A DNA stretch of 64,000 nt from Futiania mangrovi. Its GTDB lineage: Bacteria; Pseudomonadota; Alphaproteobacteria; Futianiales; Futianiaceae. A program made the translations under genes and the position numbers. The notes beneath the pieces are model-generated. The model ran no database searches and was not told the DNA's origin. It saw only the letters and a program-made list of their open reading frames with translations. This document shows, piece after piece, positions 34,761 to 45,743 of this stretch; position 1 is the stretch's first letter; the number at the start of each line of letters is the position of its first letter. The stretch spans positions 1,116,001 through 1,180,000 of the forward strand of contig NZ_JAMZFT010000002.1 of assembly GCF_024158125.1 (NCBI RefSeq), read 5' to 3'.

Positions 34761-34847
34761 GCCCAGGTGGCGGAACTGGTAGACGCGCTAGCTTCAGGTG
34801 CTAGTGATCGAAAGGTCGTGGAGGTTCGAGTCCTCTCCTGGGCACCA
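34761..34847 (+). tRNA. tRNA-Leu (CAG anticodon)
   Basis: This is an 87-nt class II tRNA with encoded CCA. The acceptor GCCCAGG pairs with CCTGGGC, followed by discriminator A and CCA (34845-34847). The anticodon stem CTAGC/GCTAG encloses TTCAGGT, so the anticodon is CAG, reading CUG, the commonest leucine codon in this G+C-rich genome. The long variable arm (TGATCGAAAGGTCG) and GGTTCGAGTCC T-loop are present. Confidence 0.97.
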
Positions 34848-34931
34848 TTTCCCCCGGTTTCGGGGCCCTTGCCGGGGCATGTCCGCCATCCGGGGCCGGG
34901 CCGCGACGGGAATGAGGGGGAAGCAGGGCGC

Positions 34932-35543
34932 ATGGCGATCCATCTTCACAAGGGCGATTTGCCGGACGGACTCGGTCTCGGGCCGGTGGTGGCGATCGAC
35001 AGCGAGACGCTGGGCCTCAACCCGCACCGCGACCGTCTTTGCGTCGTGCAATTGTCGGCGGGCGACGGCGACGCTCACCTGGTTCAGTTTGCCCCGGACA
35101 CCTACGACGCGCCTAATCTCTGCCGCCTGCTGGCCGACCCGGAGGTGCTGAAGCTCTATCATTTCGCGCGCTTCGACGTGGCGGTGATGGAGTACTATCT
35201 CGGCGTGCGCGCGGAGCCCGTCTATTGCACCAAGGTCGCGTCGAAGCTGGTGCGCACCTTCACCGACCGCCACTCGCTCAAGGACCTGGTGCGGGAGTTC
35301 GCGGGTGTGGAACTGTCGAAGCAGCAGCAATCCTCCGACTGGGGGGCGGAGACGCTCTCCCAGGCGCAGATGGAATATGCCGCGAGCGACGTGCTCTACC
35401 TGCACAAGGTGAAGGCCGGGCTCGACGCCATGCTGGCGCGCGAGGGGCGGACCGCGGTGGCGCAGGCCTGCTTCGACTTCCTGCCGGCGCGTGCCTGGCT
35501 CGACATCGCGGGCTGGGCCGAGACGGATATCTTCGCGCATTGA
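34932..35543 (+). CDS. RNase D-like 3'-5' exonuclease
   Basis: The product has 203 residues, a DEDD exonuclease domain alone. Exo I is VVAIDSETLGLN (Asp23, Glu25), Exo II HFARFDVAVME, and Exo III MEYAASDVLYLHKV (DEDDy type, with Y before D). It lacks the C-terminal HRDC domains of E. coli RNase D, so it is a short relative probably acting on structured RNA 3' ends. It starts 84 bases after tRNA-Leu, which is suggestive given RNase D's role in tRNA maturation, but co-transcription is not shown. Confidence 0.9.
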   Translation: MAIHLHKGDLPDGLGLGPVVAIDSETLGLNPHRDRLCVVQLSAGDGDAHLVQFAPDTYDAPNLCRLLADPEVLKLYHFARFDVAVMEYYLGVRAEPVYCTKVASKLVRTFTDRHSLKDLVREFAGVELSKQQQSSDWGAETLSQAQMEYAASDVLYLHKVKAGLDAMLAREGRTAVAQACFDFLPARAWLDIAGWAETDIFAH

Positions 35544-35602
35544 TGCGCGCCCGGTGCACCGCCCCCGCGCCGCGCGCATGCGTTGTTTTCATGCCACACG
35601 CA

Positions 35603-35631
35603 TTGACCGGCGCGCACCCAGCCCCCATTAT
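35603..35631 (+). promoter_or_regulatory. Promoter for the kdsD-lpt-rpoN block
   Basis: TTGACC (35603-35608) and CATTAT (35626-35631) are 17 bases apart, matching consensus at five and four of six positions. Transcription would begin near 35638, about 70 bases before the kdsD GTG start. The 165-base gap before kdsD shows no other feature. Confidence 0.5.
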
Positions 35632-35708
35632 CGCGGGCGGGCTGGCATGGATTTCGCATAACGGCCGTTAACCATAAGAATGTTGCGGGCGCGGAGAAGG
35701 GGTTTCGG

Positions 35709-36728
35709 GTGACGACAGCCAATGCACAGGCGGCGGCGCGCGCCGACGGTCAGACCGGCCGGGACGTGGCAGCCGGCCGGCGGGCGCTTTCGGTCGAGAT
35801 CGCGGGCCTGACCGCGATGAGCGCGGCGCTGGACGGCAGTTTTTCCGCCGCCGTGGACCTGGTCGCGCGCACCACGGGCCGCACCATCCTGTCCGGCATG
35901 GGCAAGAGCGGGCACATCTGCGCCAAGATCGCGGCGACCTTCGCCTCGACGGGGACGCCGGCTCAATTCGTCCATCCGGGCGAGGCGAGCCACGGCGACC
36001 TCGGCATGATTCGCCAGGGCGACAGCGTGATCTGCCTGTCGAACTCCGGCGAGACCTCGGAGCTTGCCGACCTCATCGCGCACACCCGCCGCTTTTCGAT
36101 CCCGCTGATCGGCATGGTGGGGCGCGCCGAAAGCACGCTGGCGCGGTCCGCCGACGTGGCGCTGGTCCTGCCGAAGGCGGAGGAGGCGTGCCCCAACGGC
36201 CTCGCGCCGACCACGTCGACCACCATGATGCTGGCGCTCGGCGACGCGCTGGCCGTCGCGCTGATGGAGCGGCGGGGCTTCTCGGCGGAGGATTTCCGCA
36301 CCTTCCACCCGGGCGGGCGCCTCGGCGCGCGGCTGGTGCGCGTGCGCGACATCATGCATACGGGCACCGCACTCCCGCTCGTGACGCCCGAGACCGCGCT
36401 CGGCGACGCGCTGATCGAGATGACGTCGAAATCGTTCGGCTGCGTCGGGATCGAGGATGGTGCGGGCCGCCTCGTGGGCATCGTGACGGACGGCGACCTG
36501 CGCCGGCACATGCAGCCCGATCTGCTGACCCGCAAGGTCGCCGACGTGATGACCGCGCGGCCCAAGACGATCCGCGCCGACGCGCTGGCGGTGGAGGCGG
36601 TCTCGATGATGCAGGCGGCTGCGATCACCTCGGTATTCGTCGTCGAGGGGGAGCCGGGCGAGGGGGTGGCCCCGCGCATTGCCGGCTTCGTGAACATCCA
36701 TGACTGCCTCCGCGCCGGAGTGGTCTGA
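35709..36728 (+). CDS. kdsD: D-arabinose 5-phosphate isomerase
   Basis: It converts ribulose 5-phosphate to arabinose 5-phosphate, the first step to Kdo in LPS inner core. The product has 339 residues. The SIS domain (about 45-180) includes GMGKSGHICAKIAATFASTG, EASHGDLGMI and SNSGETSELADLI; two CBS domains follow (about 215-335, with IMHTGTALPLV and VMTARPKTIRADALAVEA). The start is GTG with GAGAAGGGG about 6 bases upstream. It heads a run of LPS-transport genes, which fits its role. Confidence 0.95.
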   Translation: MTTANAQAAARADGQTGRDVAAGRRALSVEIAGLTAMSAALDGSFSAAVDLVARTTGRTILSGMGKSGHICAKIAATFASTGTPAQFVHPGEASHGDLGMIRQGDSVICLSNSGETSELADLIAHTRRFSIPLIGMVGRAESTLARSADVALVLPKAEEACPNGLAPTTSTTMMLALGDALAVALMERRGFSAEDFRTFHPGGRLGARLVRVRDIMHTGTALPLVTPETALGDALIEMTSKSFGCVGIEDGAGRLVGIVTDGDLRRHMQPDLLTRKVADVMTARPKTIRADALAVEAVSMMQAAAITSVFVVEGEPGEGVAPRIAGFVNIHDCLRAGVV

Positions 36729-36729
36729 G

Positions 36730-37431
36730 ATGGCGTCTGCGCCCGCGCGGCGGCCGCGGCTGGACGGCCTGGCCGGAGCCGGGGGGTCGGCGCGGGATGC
36801 GCGCCGCTACTCCCGCTTCGTCGGCGTCATGCGGGTGGCGCTGCCGCTCGTGGCACTGCTGCTGCTCGCGGCGCTCACGCTCTGGCCCGTGATCGGGGAG
36901 CGGATCCGCGCGCTCGAATCGGCCCGCGTGATGGGTGAGATGAACGTTCCCGGCGACCTGATGAAGATGACGCGGCCCAGCTATTCGGGCGCGGATGCGT
37001 CCGGGCGCCGCTACGCGCTGGTGGCCGATGCCGCCTATCCGAACGGTCTCGACCCGACCGAGGTGCGGCTGGAACGGCTCACCGCGACCGTCACCGATCC
37101 CTCCGGCCGTACCGTGACCGTCGATGCCGTGCGCGGGCTCTATTATCCGAAGCTCGAGACGCTCGATCTCGACGGCGGCGTGGTCGTGACCTCGAACGAC
37201 GGCACGCGCGTGGAGACAGGGGCCGCCACCCTGGATCTTGCCCAGGGCACGATCGTCGCGCCCGGCGCACTCGCAGCGGAGGGGCCCTACGGCACGCTCG
37301 ACGCCGCCCGCGCCCGCGTCAGCGACGAGGGCCGGCGCCTGAAATTCGACGGCGGTGTCCGTCTCGTGATCAATCCCGTGCGCGGGGCCGACGCACCGAC
37401 CCCCGCCTCCGGACCGGAGAGCCGCCCATGA
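36730..37431 (+). CDS. lptC: LPS export ABC transporter periplasmic protein LptC
   Basis: The product has 233 residues. A polar N-terminus and one membrane helix (about 31-53, VALPLVALLLLAALTLWPVIG) anchor a periplasmic beta-jellyroll domain (MTRPSYSGADASGRRYALVAD, LYYPKLETLDLDGGVVVTSNDG). LptC links the LptB2FG extractor to LptA in the LPS bridge. I chose the ATG at 36730, just after the kdsD stop; an ATG at 36700 overlaps kdsD and is also possible. Its end overlaps lptA by four bases. Confidence 0.9.
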   Translation: MASAPARRPRLDGLAGAGGSARDARRYSRFVGVMRVALPLVALLLLAALTLWPVIGERIRALESARVMGEMNVPGDLMKMTRPSYSGADASGRRYALVADAAYPNGLDPTEVRLERLTATVTDPSGRTVTVDAVRGLYYPKLETLDLDGGVVVTSNDGTRVETGAATLDLAQGTIVAPGALAAEGPYGTLDAARARVSDEGRRLKFDGGVRLVINPVRGADAPTPASGPESRP

Positions 37432-37970
37432 TGTCCCCTGCCTTTCTCCGCGCGGCGCTCGCCCGCTTCGGTCTTGCCGCGGCGCTCATGGCCGCTGTGC
37501 CTGCCTTCGCCCAGTCGCCGGCGCCGGGATTTGCGCTGGACGCATCGAAACCGATCGAGATCACGGCCGACAGCCTCGAGGTCCTGCAGCAGGAAAGCCG
37601 CGCGATCTTCTCCGGCAAGGTGGACGTGGTGCAGGGCGACATCCGCCTGCGGACCGAGCGGCTGCGCGTCGCCTATTCCGGCGACCCGCAATCGGGCGGC
37701 GGCCAGATAACCGAACTTCGCGCCGAGGGCGGCGTCGTCGTGACGTCGGGCCGCGAGAAGGCGACCGGCGCCACCGCGCACTACGACGTCGCAGCGCGCA
37801 CCATCCGCATGACCGGCGACGTGGTGCTGAGCCAGGACGACACGGTGATCCGCGGGCAGGAGCTGGTGATCGACCTTGCCACGGGGCGCTCGAAGCTGAC
37901 CGGCGGGTCCGGCGGCGGGCGCGTGCGCAGCGTCTTCACCGTGCCCGAACGCGGGGCGAAGGAGCAGTGA
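37428..37970 (+). CDS. lptA: LPS transport periplasmic protein LptA
   Basis: The product has 180 residues. A signal peptide (FGLAAALMAAVPAFA) precedes an OstA/LptA beta-jellyroll: PIEITADSLEVLQQESRAIF, GDIRLRTERLRVAY, GGVVVTSGREKATGATAHYD and GDVVLSQDDTVIRGQELVIDL. LptA polymerises into the periplasmic bridge that carries LPS to the outer membrane. It begins ATGATG and overlaps the lptC stop. A 63-base gap separates it from lptB. Confidence 0.94.
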   Translation: MMSPAFLRAALARFGLAAALMAAVPAFAQSPAPGFALDASKPIEITADSLEVLQQESRAIFSGKVDVVQGDIRLRTERLRVAYSGDPQSGGGQITELRAEGGVVVTSGREKATGATAHYDVAARTIRMTGDVVLSQDDTVIRGQELVIDLATGRSKLTGGSGGGRVRSVFTVPERGAKEQ

Positions 37971-38033
37971 CATGAGGGTGGGCGTGCGTTCCGTGCAGAC
38001 GGCTTCAGAGAAATTTAAGCGGGGCGGGGTCCA

Positions 38034-38849
38034 ATGACATCCTGGCTAAGGGGGGTTCTGAAGGGCGGCCCGTCCGCACCCGAGAAACCGGCCGGTTCGC
38101 GTCCGCGCCCGCGCGTGGTGGCAGACCGGGCGGGGCTGGAGGCCCACGAGATCGGCAAGAGCTTCAAGAAGCGGCCGGTCGTCCGGGGTGTCAGCCTGAA
38201 GGTGCGCCGCGGCGAGATCGTCGGCCTTCTGGGACCCAACGGAGCCGGGAAGACGACCTGTTTCTACATGATCACCGGATTGGTGGCCGCGGACTATGGA
38301 CGCATATCGCTCGACGGGCACGACATCACCGACCTGCCGATGTACCGGCGGGCCCGTCTCGGCGTCGGCTATCTTCCGCAGGAGGCCTCGATCTTCCGCG
38401 GCCTCACGGTCGAGGACAACATCCGCGCCGTGCTCGAACTCAACGTCGGCGACCGCGACAAGCGCGAGGCGCTGCTCGACGACTTGCTGGCTGAGTTTTC
38501 CATCACCCATCTCCGGCGCACCCCGTCCATCGCGCTTTCGGGCGGCGAGCGGCGCCGGCTGGAGATCGCCCGCGCGCTCGCGTCCGCGCCCTCTTTCATG
38601 CTGCTGGACGAGCCCTTCGCGGGCGTCGACCCGATCGCGGTCGGCGACATCCGCGCGCTCGTGCAGCACCTCAAGGAGCGGGGCATCGGCGTGCTGATCA
38701 CCGACCATAATGTGCGCGAGACGCTCGACCTGATCGACCGGGCCTACATCATCCATTCCGGGCAGGTCCTCATGGAGGGCACGCCGTCCGAGATCGTGCG
38801 CGACGCCGACGTGCGCCGCGTCTATCTCGGGGAAAGGTTCTCGCTCTGA
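38034..38849 (+). CDS. lptB: LPS export ABC transporter ATPase LptB
   Basis: The product has 271 residues. Walker A is GPNGAGKTTC (about 67-76), followed by the Q-loop LPQEASIFRGLTVEDNI, the signature LSGGERRRLEIARAL, Walker B FMLLDEPFAGVDP and the H-loop ITDHNVRE. It powers LPS extraction from the inner membrane as a dimer with LptF/LptG, which are not in this window. A basic, proline-rich N-terminal extension of about 35 residues (KPAGSRPRPR) precedes the ABC domain. Its stop shares a base with the rpoN start (TGATG). Confidence 0.97.
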   Translation: MTSWLRGVLKGGPSAPEKPAGSRPRPRVVADRAGLEAHEIGKSFKKRPVVRGVSLKVRRGEIVGLLGPNGAGKTTCFYMITGLVAADYGRISLDGHDITDLPMYRRARLGVGYLPQEASIFRGLTVEDNIRAVLELNVGDRDKREALLDDLLAEFSITHLRRTPSIALSGGERRRLEIARALASAPSFMLLDEPFAGVDPIAVGDIRALVQHLKERGIGVLITDHNVRETLDLIDRAYIIHSGQVLMEGTPSEIVRDADVRRVYLGERFSL

Positions 38850-40402
38850 TGTCCGCCGCCGGACCCTCGCGCATGTCCCTTGCGCCCAGGCTGGAGGTCC
38901 GGCAGAGCCAGCAGCTCGTCATGACGCCGCAGCTGCAGCAGGCGATCAAGCTGCTGCAGCTTTCCAACATAGAGCTCGCCTCCTTCGTGGAGGAGGAGCT
39001 GGAGCGCAATCCGCTGCTCGAACGCGACGAGCGGGGAGACCGCGGCGATGGCGATTCGGACGGGTCGGACCGGGCCGACGCGCAGACCCGGACCGAACGA
39101 GCGGACGAGGCGCTGGGCGACGACAGCCGCGGCTACGAGCGGTCCGAGGCGCTCGACGGCGGGCAGGAGAACCTCTACGGCGACGACACCGGCTCCGACG
39201 CGGTGCCGGCCCGGGTGGGCGAAGGCGACGCATTCGCGGTCAATTCCTGGTCGGGCGTCGGCGGCGGCCGCGGCTTCGACGGCGAGGATGGCGGCTTCGA
39301 GGAAATGCTGTCCGCCGAGGACACGCTGCATGATCATTTGCGCAAGCAATTGCACCTTGCGACGCGCGACCGGCAGATGCTGCTGATCGGGGAGCTTCTG
39401 ATCGACCAGGTGGACGACGCCGGCTACATCCGCGAGCCGATGGCGGAGTTTGCGCTGCGCCTCGGCATCCCGCCCGCGCGGGCGGAAGCCGCGCTGGCGC
39501 TCGTGCAGTCGCTCGAGCCGACCGGCGTCGGCGCGCGCGACCTGAAGGAGTGTCTCGTCCTGCAATTGAAGGAGCGGGACCGCTACGACCCGTGCATGGC
39601 CGCGCTGCTCGACAATCTCCACCTGCTTGCCCGGCGCGACCTGACCCAGCTTCTGCGCGTCTGCGGCGTCGACATGGACGACCTGCAGGAGATGATCGCG
39701 GAGGTGCGCGCGCTCGAGCCCAAGCCCGGCCGCGCATTCGGCGGCGCCCCCGTCCAGCCGGTCGTGCCCGACGTCTTCGTGCGCGAGAGCCAGAGCGGCG
39801 GCTGGCTCGTCGAACTGAACAGCGAGACCCTGCCGCGCGTCCTCGTGAATAGCCGCTATTACACGCAGATCAGCGGCTCGGGGCTCAGCAAGGAAGACAA
39901 GACCTATCTCTCCGACTGCTACCAGACCGGCAACTGGCTGGTGAAGAGCCTCGATCAGCGCGCGCGCACCATCCTGAAGGTCGCGACCGAGATCGTGCGC
40001 CAGCAGGACGGGTTCTTCGCCTATGGCATCACAGAACTGCGGCCCCTGAACCTCAAGACGGTGGCCGAGGCGGTCAGCCTGCACGAATCGACCGTCAGCC
40101 GCGTGACGGCGAACAAGTACATCGGCACCGCCCGCGGCATCCTCGAGATGAAGTACTTCTTCACGACCGCCATCGCCTCGGCGGACGGCGGCGAGGCGCT
40201 GTCGGCAGAATCGGTTCGTCACCGCATCCGCGGGCTGATCGACGCGGAGCCGCCCGACGCCATCCTGTCCGACGACCGGATCGTGGAAATCCTCAAATCC
40301 GAGGGCGTGGACATTGCCCGCAGGACCGTGGCGAAGTATCGTGAGGCCATGCGGATTCCGTCCTCGGTGCAACGCCGCCGCATGAAGGCGGCTCTTGTCT
40401 AA
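38849..40402 (+). CDS. rpoN: RNA polymerase sigma-54 factor
   Basis: The product has 517 residues. Region I is the glutamine-rich start (QSQQLVMTPQLQQAIKLLQL), region II a long acidic stretch (about 60-130, rich in D, E, R, G), and region III holds the core-binding part (AALALVQSLEPTGVGARDLK). The DNA-binding part has a helix-turn-helix (VAEAVSLHESTVSRVTANKY) and the RpoN box ARRTVAKYREAM. It reads -24/-12 promoters for nitrogen and other genes with enhancer-binding ATPases. lptB overlaps upstream; hpf and ptsN follow. Confidence 0.97.
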   Translation: MSAAGPSRMSLAPRLEVRQSQQLVMTPQLQQAIKLLQLSNIELASFVEEELERNPLLERDERGDRGDGDSDGSDRADAQTRTERADEALGDDSRGYERSEALDGGQENLYGDDTGSDAVPARVGEGDAFAVNSWSGVGGGRGFDGEDGGFEEMLSAEDTLHDHLRKQLHLATRDRQMLLIGELLIDQVDDAGYIREPMAEFALRLGIPPARAEAALALVQSLEPTGVGARDLKECLVLQLKERDRYDPCMAALLDNLHLLARRDLTQLLRVCGVDMDDLQEMIAEVRALEPKPGRAFGGAPVQPVVPDVFVRESQSGGWLVELNSETLPRVLVNSRYYTQISGSGLSKEDKTYLSDCYQTGNWLVKSLDQRARTILKVATEIVRQQDGFFAYGITELRPLNLKTVAEAVSLHESTVSRVTANKYIGTARGILEMKYFFTTAIASADGGEALSAESVRHRIRGLIDAEPPDAILSDDRIVEILKSEGVDIARRTVAKYREAMRIPSSVQRRRMKAALV

Positions 40403-40434
40403 TATATTGACTTAAAACGGAATTCCGCTCAGAG

Positions 40435-40464
40435 TTGACTTGTGGAAGCGGGGCAAACTACTGT
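40435..40464 (+). promoter_or_regulatory. Possible promoter for hpf
   Basis: TTGACT (40435-40440) and TACTGT (40459-40464) are 18 bases apart, in the 131-base gap between rpoN and hpf. The leader beyond it can fold a GGGGCC/GGCCCC hairpin. It suggests hpf-ptsN can be transcribed separately from rpoN. Confidence 0.4.
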
Positions 40465-40533
40465 CCCGTCCGCTTTCGGGGGGCCTTGCGAAACGGCCCC
40501 GATGGCACAGTCACACATGAGGCAGGAACGCCC

Positions 40534-41130
40534 ATGCATCTTCAGATTACCGGTAAGCAGATCGACATCGGCGACGCTCTCAAGGTTCATGTCGAGGACC
40601 GCCTCGACGAGGCCGTGGGCAAGTACTTCAGCCGTCCGACCGAGACGGCGGTGACCTTCAACCGGGAGGGGCCCGGCTTCCGCTGCGACCTCCAGATCCA
40701 TCTGCCGTCCGGCATGACCGGCCATGCGCACGCCAATGCGCAGGACATCTACCTGAGCTTCGACGACGCGCTGACGCGGCTGGAGAAGCAGTTGCGGCGC
40801 TACAAGCGGCGGCTGAAGGACCATCACAAGGCCCGCGAGGGAAGTATCCCTTCCATTTCTGCCGCATCCTATGTCATAAGCGCGCCGTCGGAGGACGAGG
40901 AGGCAAGCGAGAGCGAGCCGGAGACGCTTGATCCCGTAATCGTGGCGGAGACCACGACGGATATACGCGAGTTCACGGTCGGGGAAGCCGTCATGCAGCT
41001 GGAGCTTTCGTCGTCCGCGGCGATGATGTTCCGCAACAGCGCGCATGGCGGTCTGAACATGGTCTACCGCAGGTCCGATGGGAACATCGGCTGGGTGGAT
41101 CCTGACGGGCGGACCAAGCGCGGGGCGTGA
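40534..41130 (+). CDS. hpf: Long-form ribosome hibernation promoting factor
   Basis: The product has 198 residues. The N-terminal domain (about 1-100, MHLQITGKQIDIGDALKVHV to RRLKDHHKA) binds the 30S decoding region. A polar linker (SEDEEASESEPET) and the C-terminal dimerisation domain follow (FTVGEAVMQLELSSSAAMMFRNS, LNMVYRRSDGNIGWVDPDG). The two-domain form promotes 100S ribosome dimers in stationary phase. AGGCAGGA precedes the ATG. It lies between rpoN and ptsN, the usual order. Confidence 0.96.
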   Translation: MHLQITGKQIDIGDALKVHVEDRLDEAVGKYFSRPTETAVTFNREGPGFRCDLQIHLPSGMTGHAHANAQDIYLSFDDALTRLEKQLRRYKRRLKDHHKAREGSIPSISAASYVISAPSEDEEASESEPETLDPVIVAETTTDIREFTVGEAVMQLELSSSAAMMFRNSAHGGLNMVYRRSDGNIGWVDPDGRTKRGA

Positions 41131-41175
41131 CGGCAGGCACGCCCGAGCCCCGCAGCGAACCTGTATCGAGGCGAT

Positions 41176-41643
41176 ATGGAACTGCATGAACTGGTGCTTC
41201 CGGAGGCAGTGCTTCCGGCGCTCAAGGTGTCAAGCAAGAAGCAGGCGCTCGAGGCGCTCGCTGCCAAGGCTGCCGAGCTGACGGGCCTTGGGGAGCGTGA
41301 CATCTTCGAGACCCTGCTCGGCCGGGAGCGGCTCGGAACCACGGGTGTCGGGCAGGGCGTTGCGATCCCGCATGGCAAGCTCGACGGGCTTGACCGCGTG
41401 TGGGGCGTGTTCGCGCGCCTCGACCAGCCGATCGATTTCGATTCCATCGACGAGCAACCGGTCGACCTGGTCTTCCTGCTGCTCGCCCCGACGGGGGCGG
41501 GGGCCGATCACCTGAAGGCGCTGGCCCGCGTGTCGCGCCTCCTGCGCAACAAGGTGGTCTGCGCCAAGATCCGCGGCAGCCGGGATGCCGACGCGATCCA
41601 CGCGCTGCTCACCGAATCTTCGGCCGCGTCGAACGCCGCCTGA
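41176..41643 (+). CDS. ptsN: PTS IIA-like nitrogen regulatory protein (EIIA-Ntr)
   Basis: The product has 155 residues, the normal size. The EIIA fold has the phosphorylation motif GVAIPHGKLDG (the histidine accepting phosphate from NPr) and FLLLAPTGAGADHLKALARVSRLL. EIIA-Ntr does not move sugar; it regulates potassium transport, nitrogen and stress functions. It ends the rpoN-hpf-ptsN set. A strong hairpin follows at 41671-41703. Confidence 0.96.
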   Translation: MELHELVLPEAVLPALKVSSKKQALEALAAKAAELTGLGERDIFETLLGRERLGTTGVGQGVAIPHGKLDGLDRVWGVFARLDQPIDFDSIDEQPVDLVFLLLAPTGAGADHLKALARVSRLLRNKVVCAKIRGSRDADAIHALLTESSAASNAA

Positions 41644-41670
41644 CGGCGGACGCGGCGGTGCCGGAAACGC

Positions 41671-41703
41671 ACCGGGCCGGATCCTGCGGGGATCCGGCCC
41701 GGT
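41671..41703. terminator. Bidirectional hairpin between ptsN and DUF1150 gene
   Basis: ACCGGGCCGGATCC (41671-41684) and its exact complement (41690-41703) enclose a five-base loop TGCGG: a perfect 14-base-pair stem between two convergent genes. The T run after it is short (TTCTG), so it may end transcription through stem strength or protect 3' ends. Confidence 0.7.
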
Positions 41704-41745
41704 TCTGCGTTCAAGGGGGGCGGTTCCGTCCGCGCCGGCGGCGGC

Positions 41746-42009
41746 TCAGTGGACGCTCACCGGCTCCATGTCGTTCTGACGTGCGGTCACGAAGGCGGCT
41801 GTCCGGCCATTGACGATGGCAAGCCTCGTGCCGTCCGCCTGGTGGATCGCGTAGAGCTGGCCGGTCCGGGCCAGCGACTGGGCTTCGGGAATTCCCTCCG
41901 CCTCGTCGGCTGCCAGCGGCCGGACGTAAACCGTGTCCGGCGTGCCGAGCGCCAGCAGCGCCTCGGCGGTGATGGCGCCCGCGGCGCCGGGGGTGTGCTT
42001 TGCAATCAT
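41746..42009 (-). CDS. DUF1150 family protein
   Basis: The product has 87 residues. It starts MIAKHTPGAAGAITAEALLA and contains LGTPDTVYVRPLAADEAEGI and LYAIHQADGTRLAIVNGRTAA, the pattern of the alphaproteobacterial DUF1150 family, whose function is unknown. It follows hsp20 by 49 bases in the same direction, the conserved pairing for this family, so it may be heat-inducible with it. Confidence 0.87.
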   Translation of the reverse strand: MIAKHTPGAAGAITAEALLALGTPDTVYVRPLAADEAEGIPEAQSLARTGQLYAIHQADGTRLAIVNGRTAAFVTARQNDMEPVSVH

Positions 42010-42058
42010 GTGCGTCCGTGTGCTCCGAATGATGGGTCGCAAGGGGCCAGACGGCCCG

Positions 42059-45596
<3,538 letters not shown>

Positions 45597-45743
45597 CCCG
45601 GCCCGGGCGCAATTGACGTTTGTCCGTGACGTGACATCAACGAGACCCCGGCACCGCCCCTCGGGGGTGGGCGCATTCGGGGAAGACCGCCGGAGCCAAC
45701 CGGCTGGCCCGAAACGACAGAATGATCAGGAGAAAGACCTTAC

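Noticed and set aside
40403-40533. Upstream in-frame extension of hpf from 40435
   Set aside because: The ATG at 40534 has a ribosome site and begins the conserved HPF sequence; the extension has no similarity to the family.
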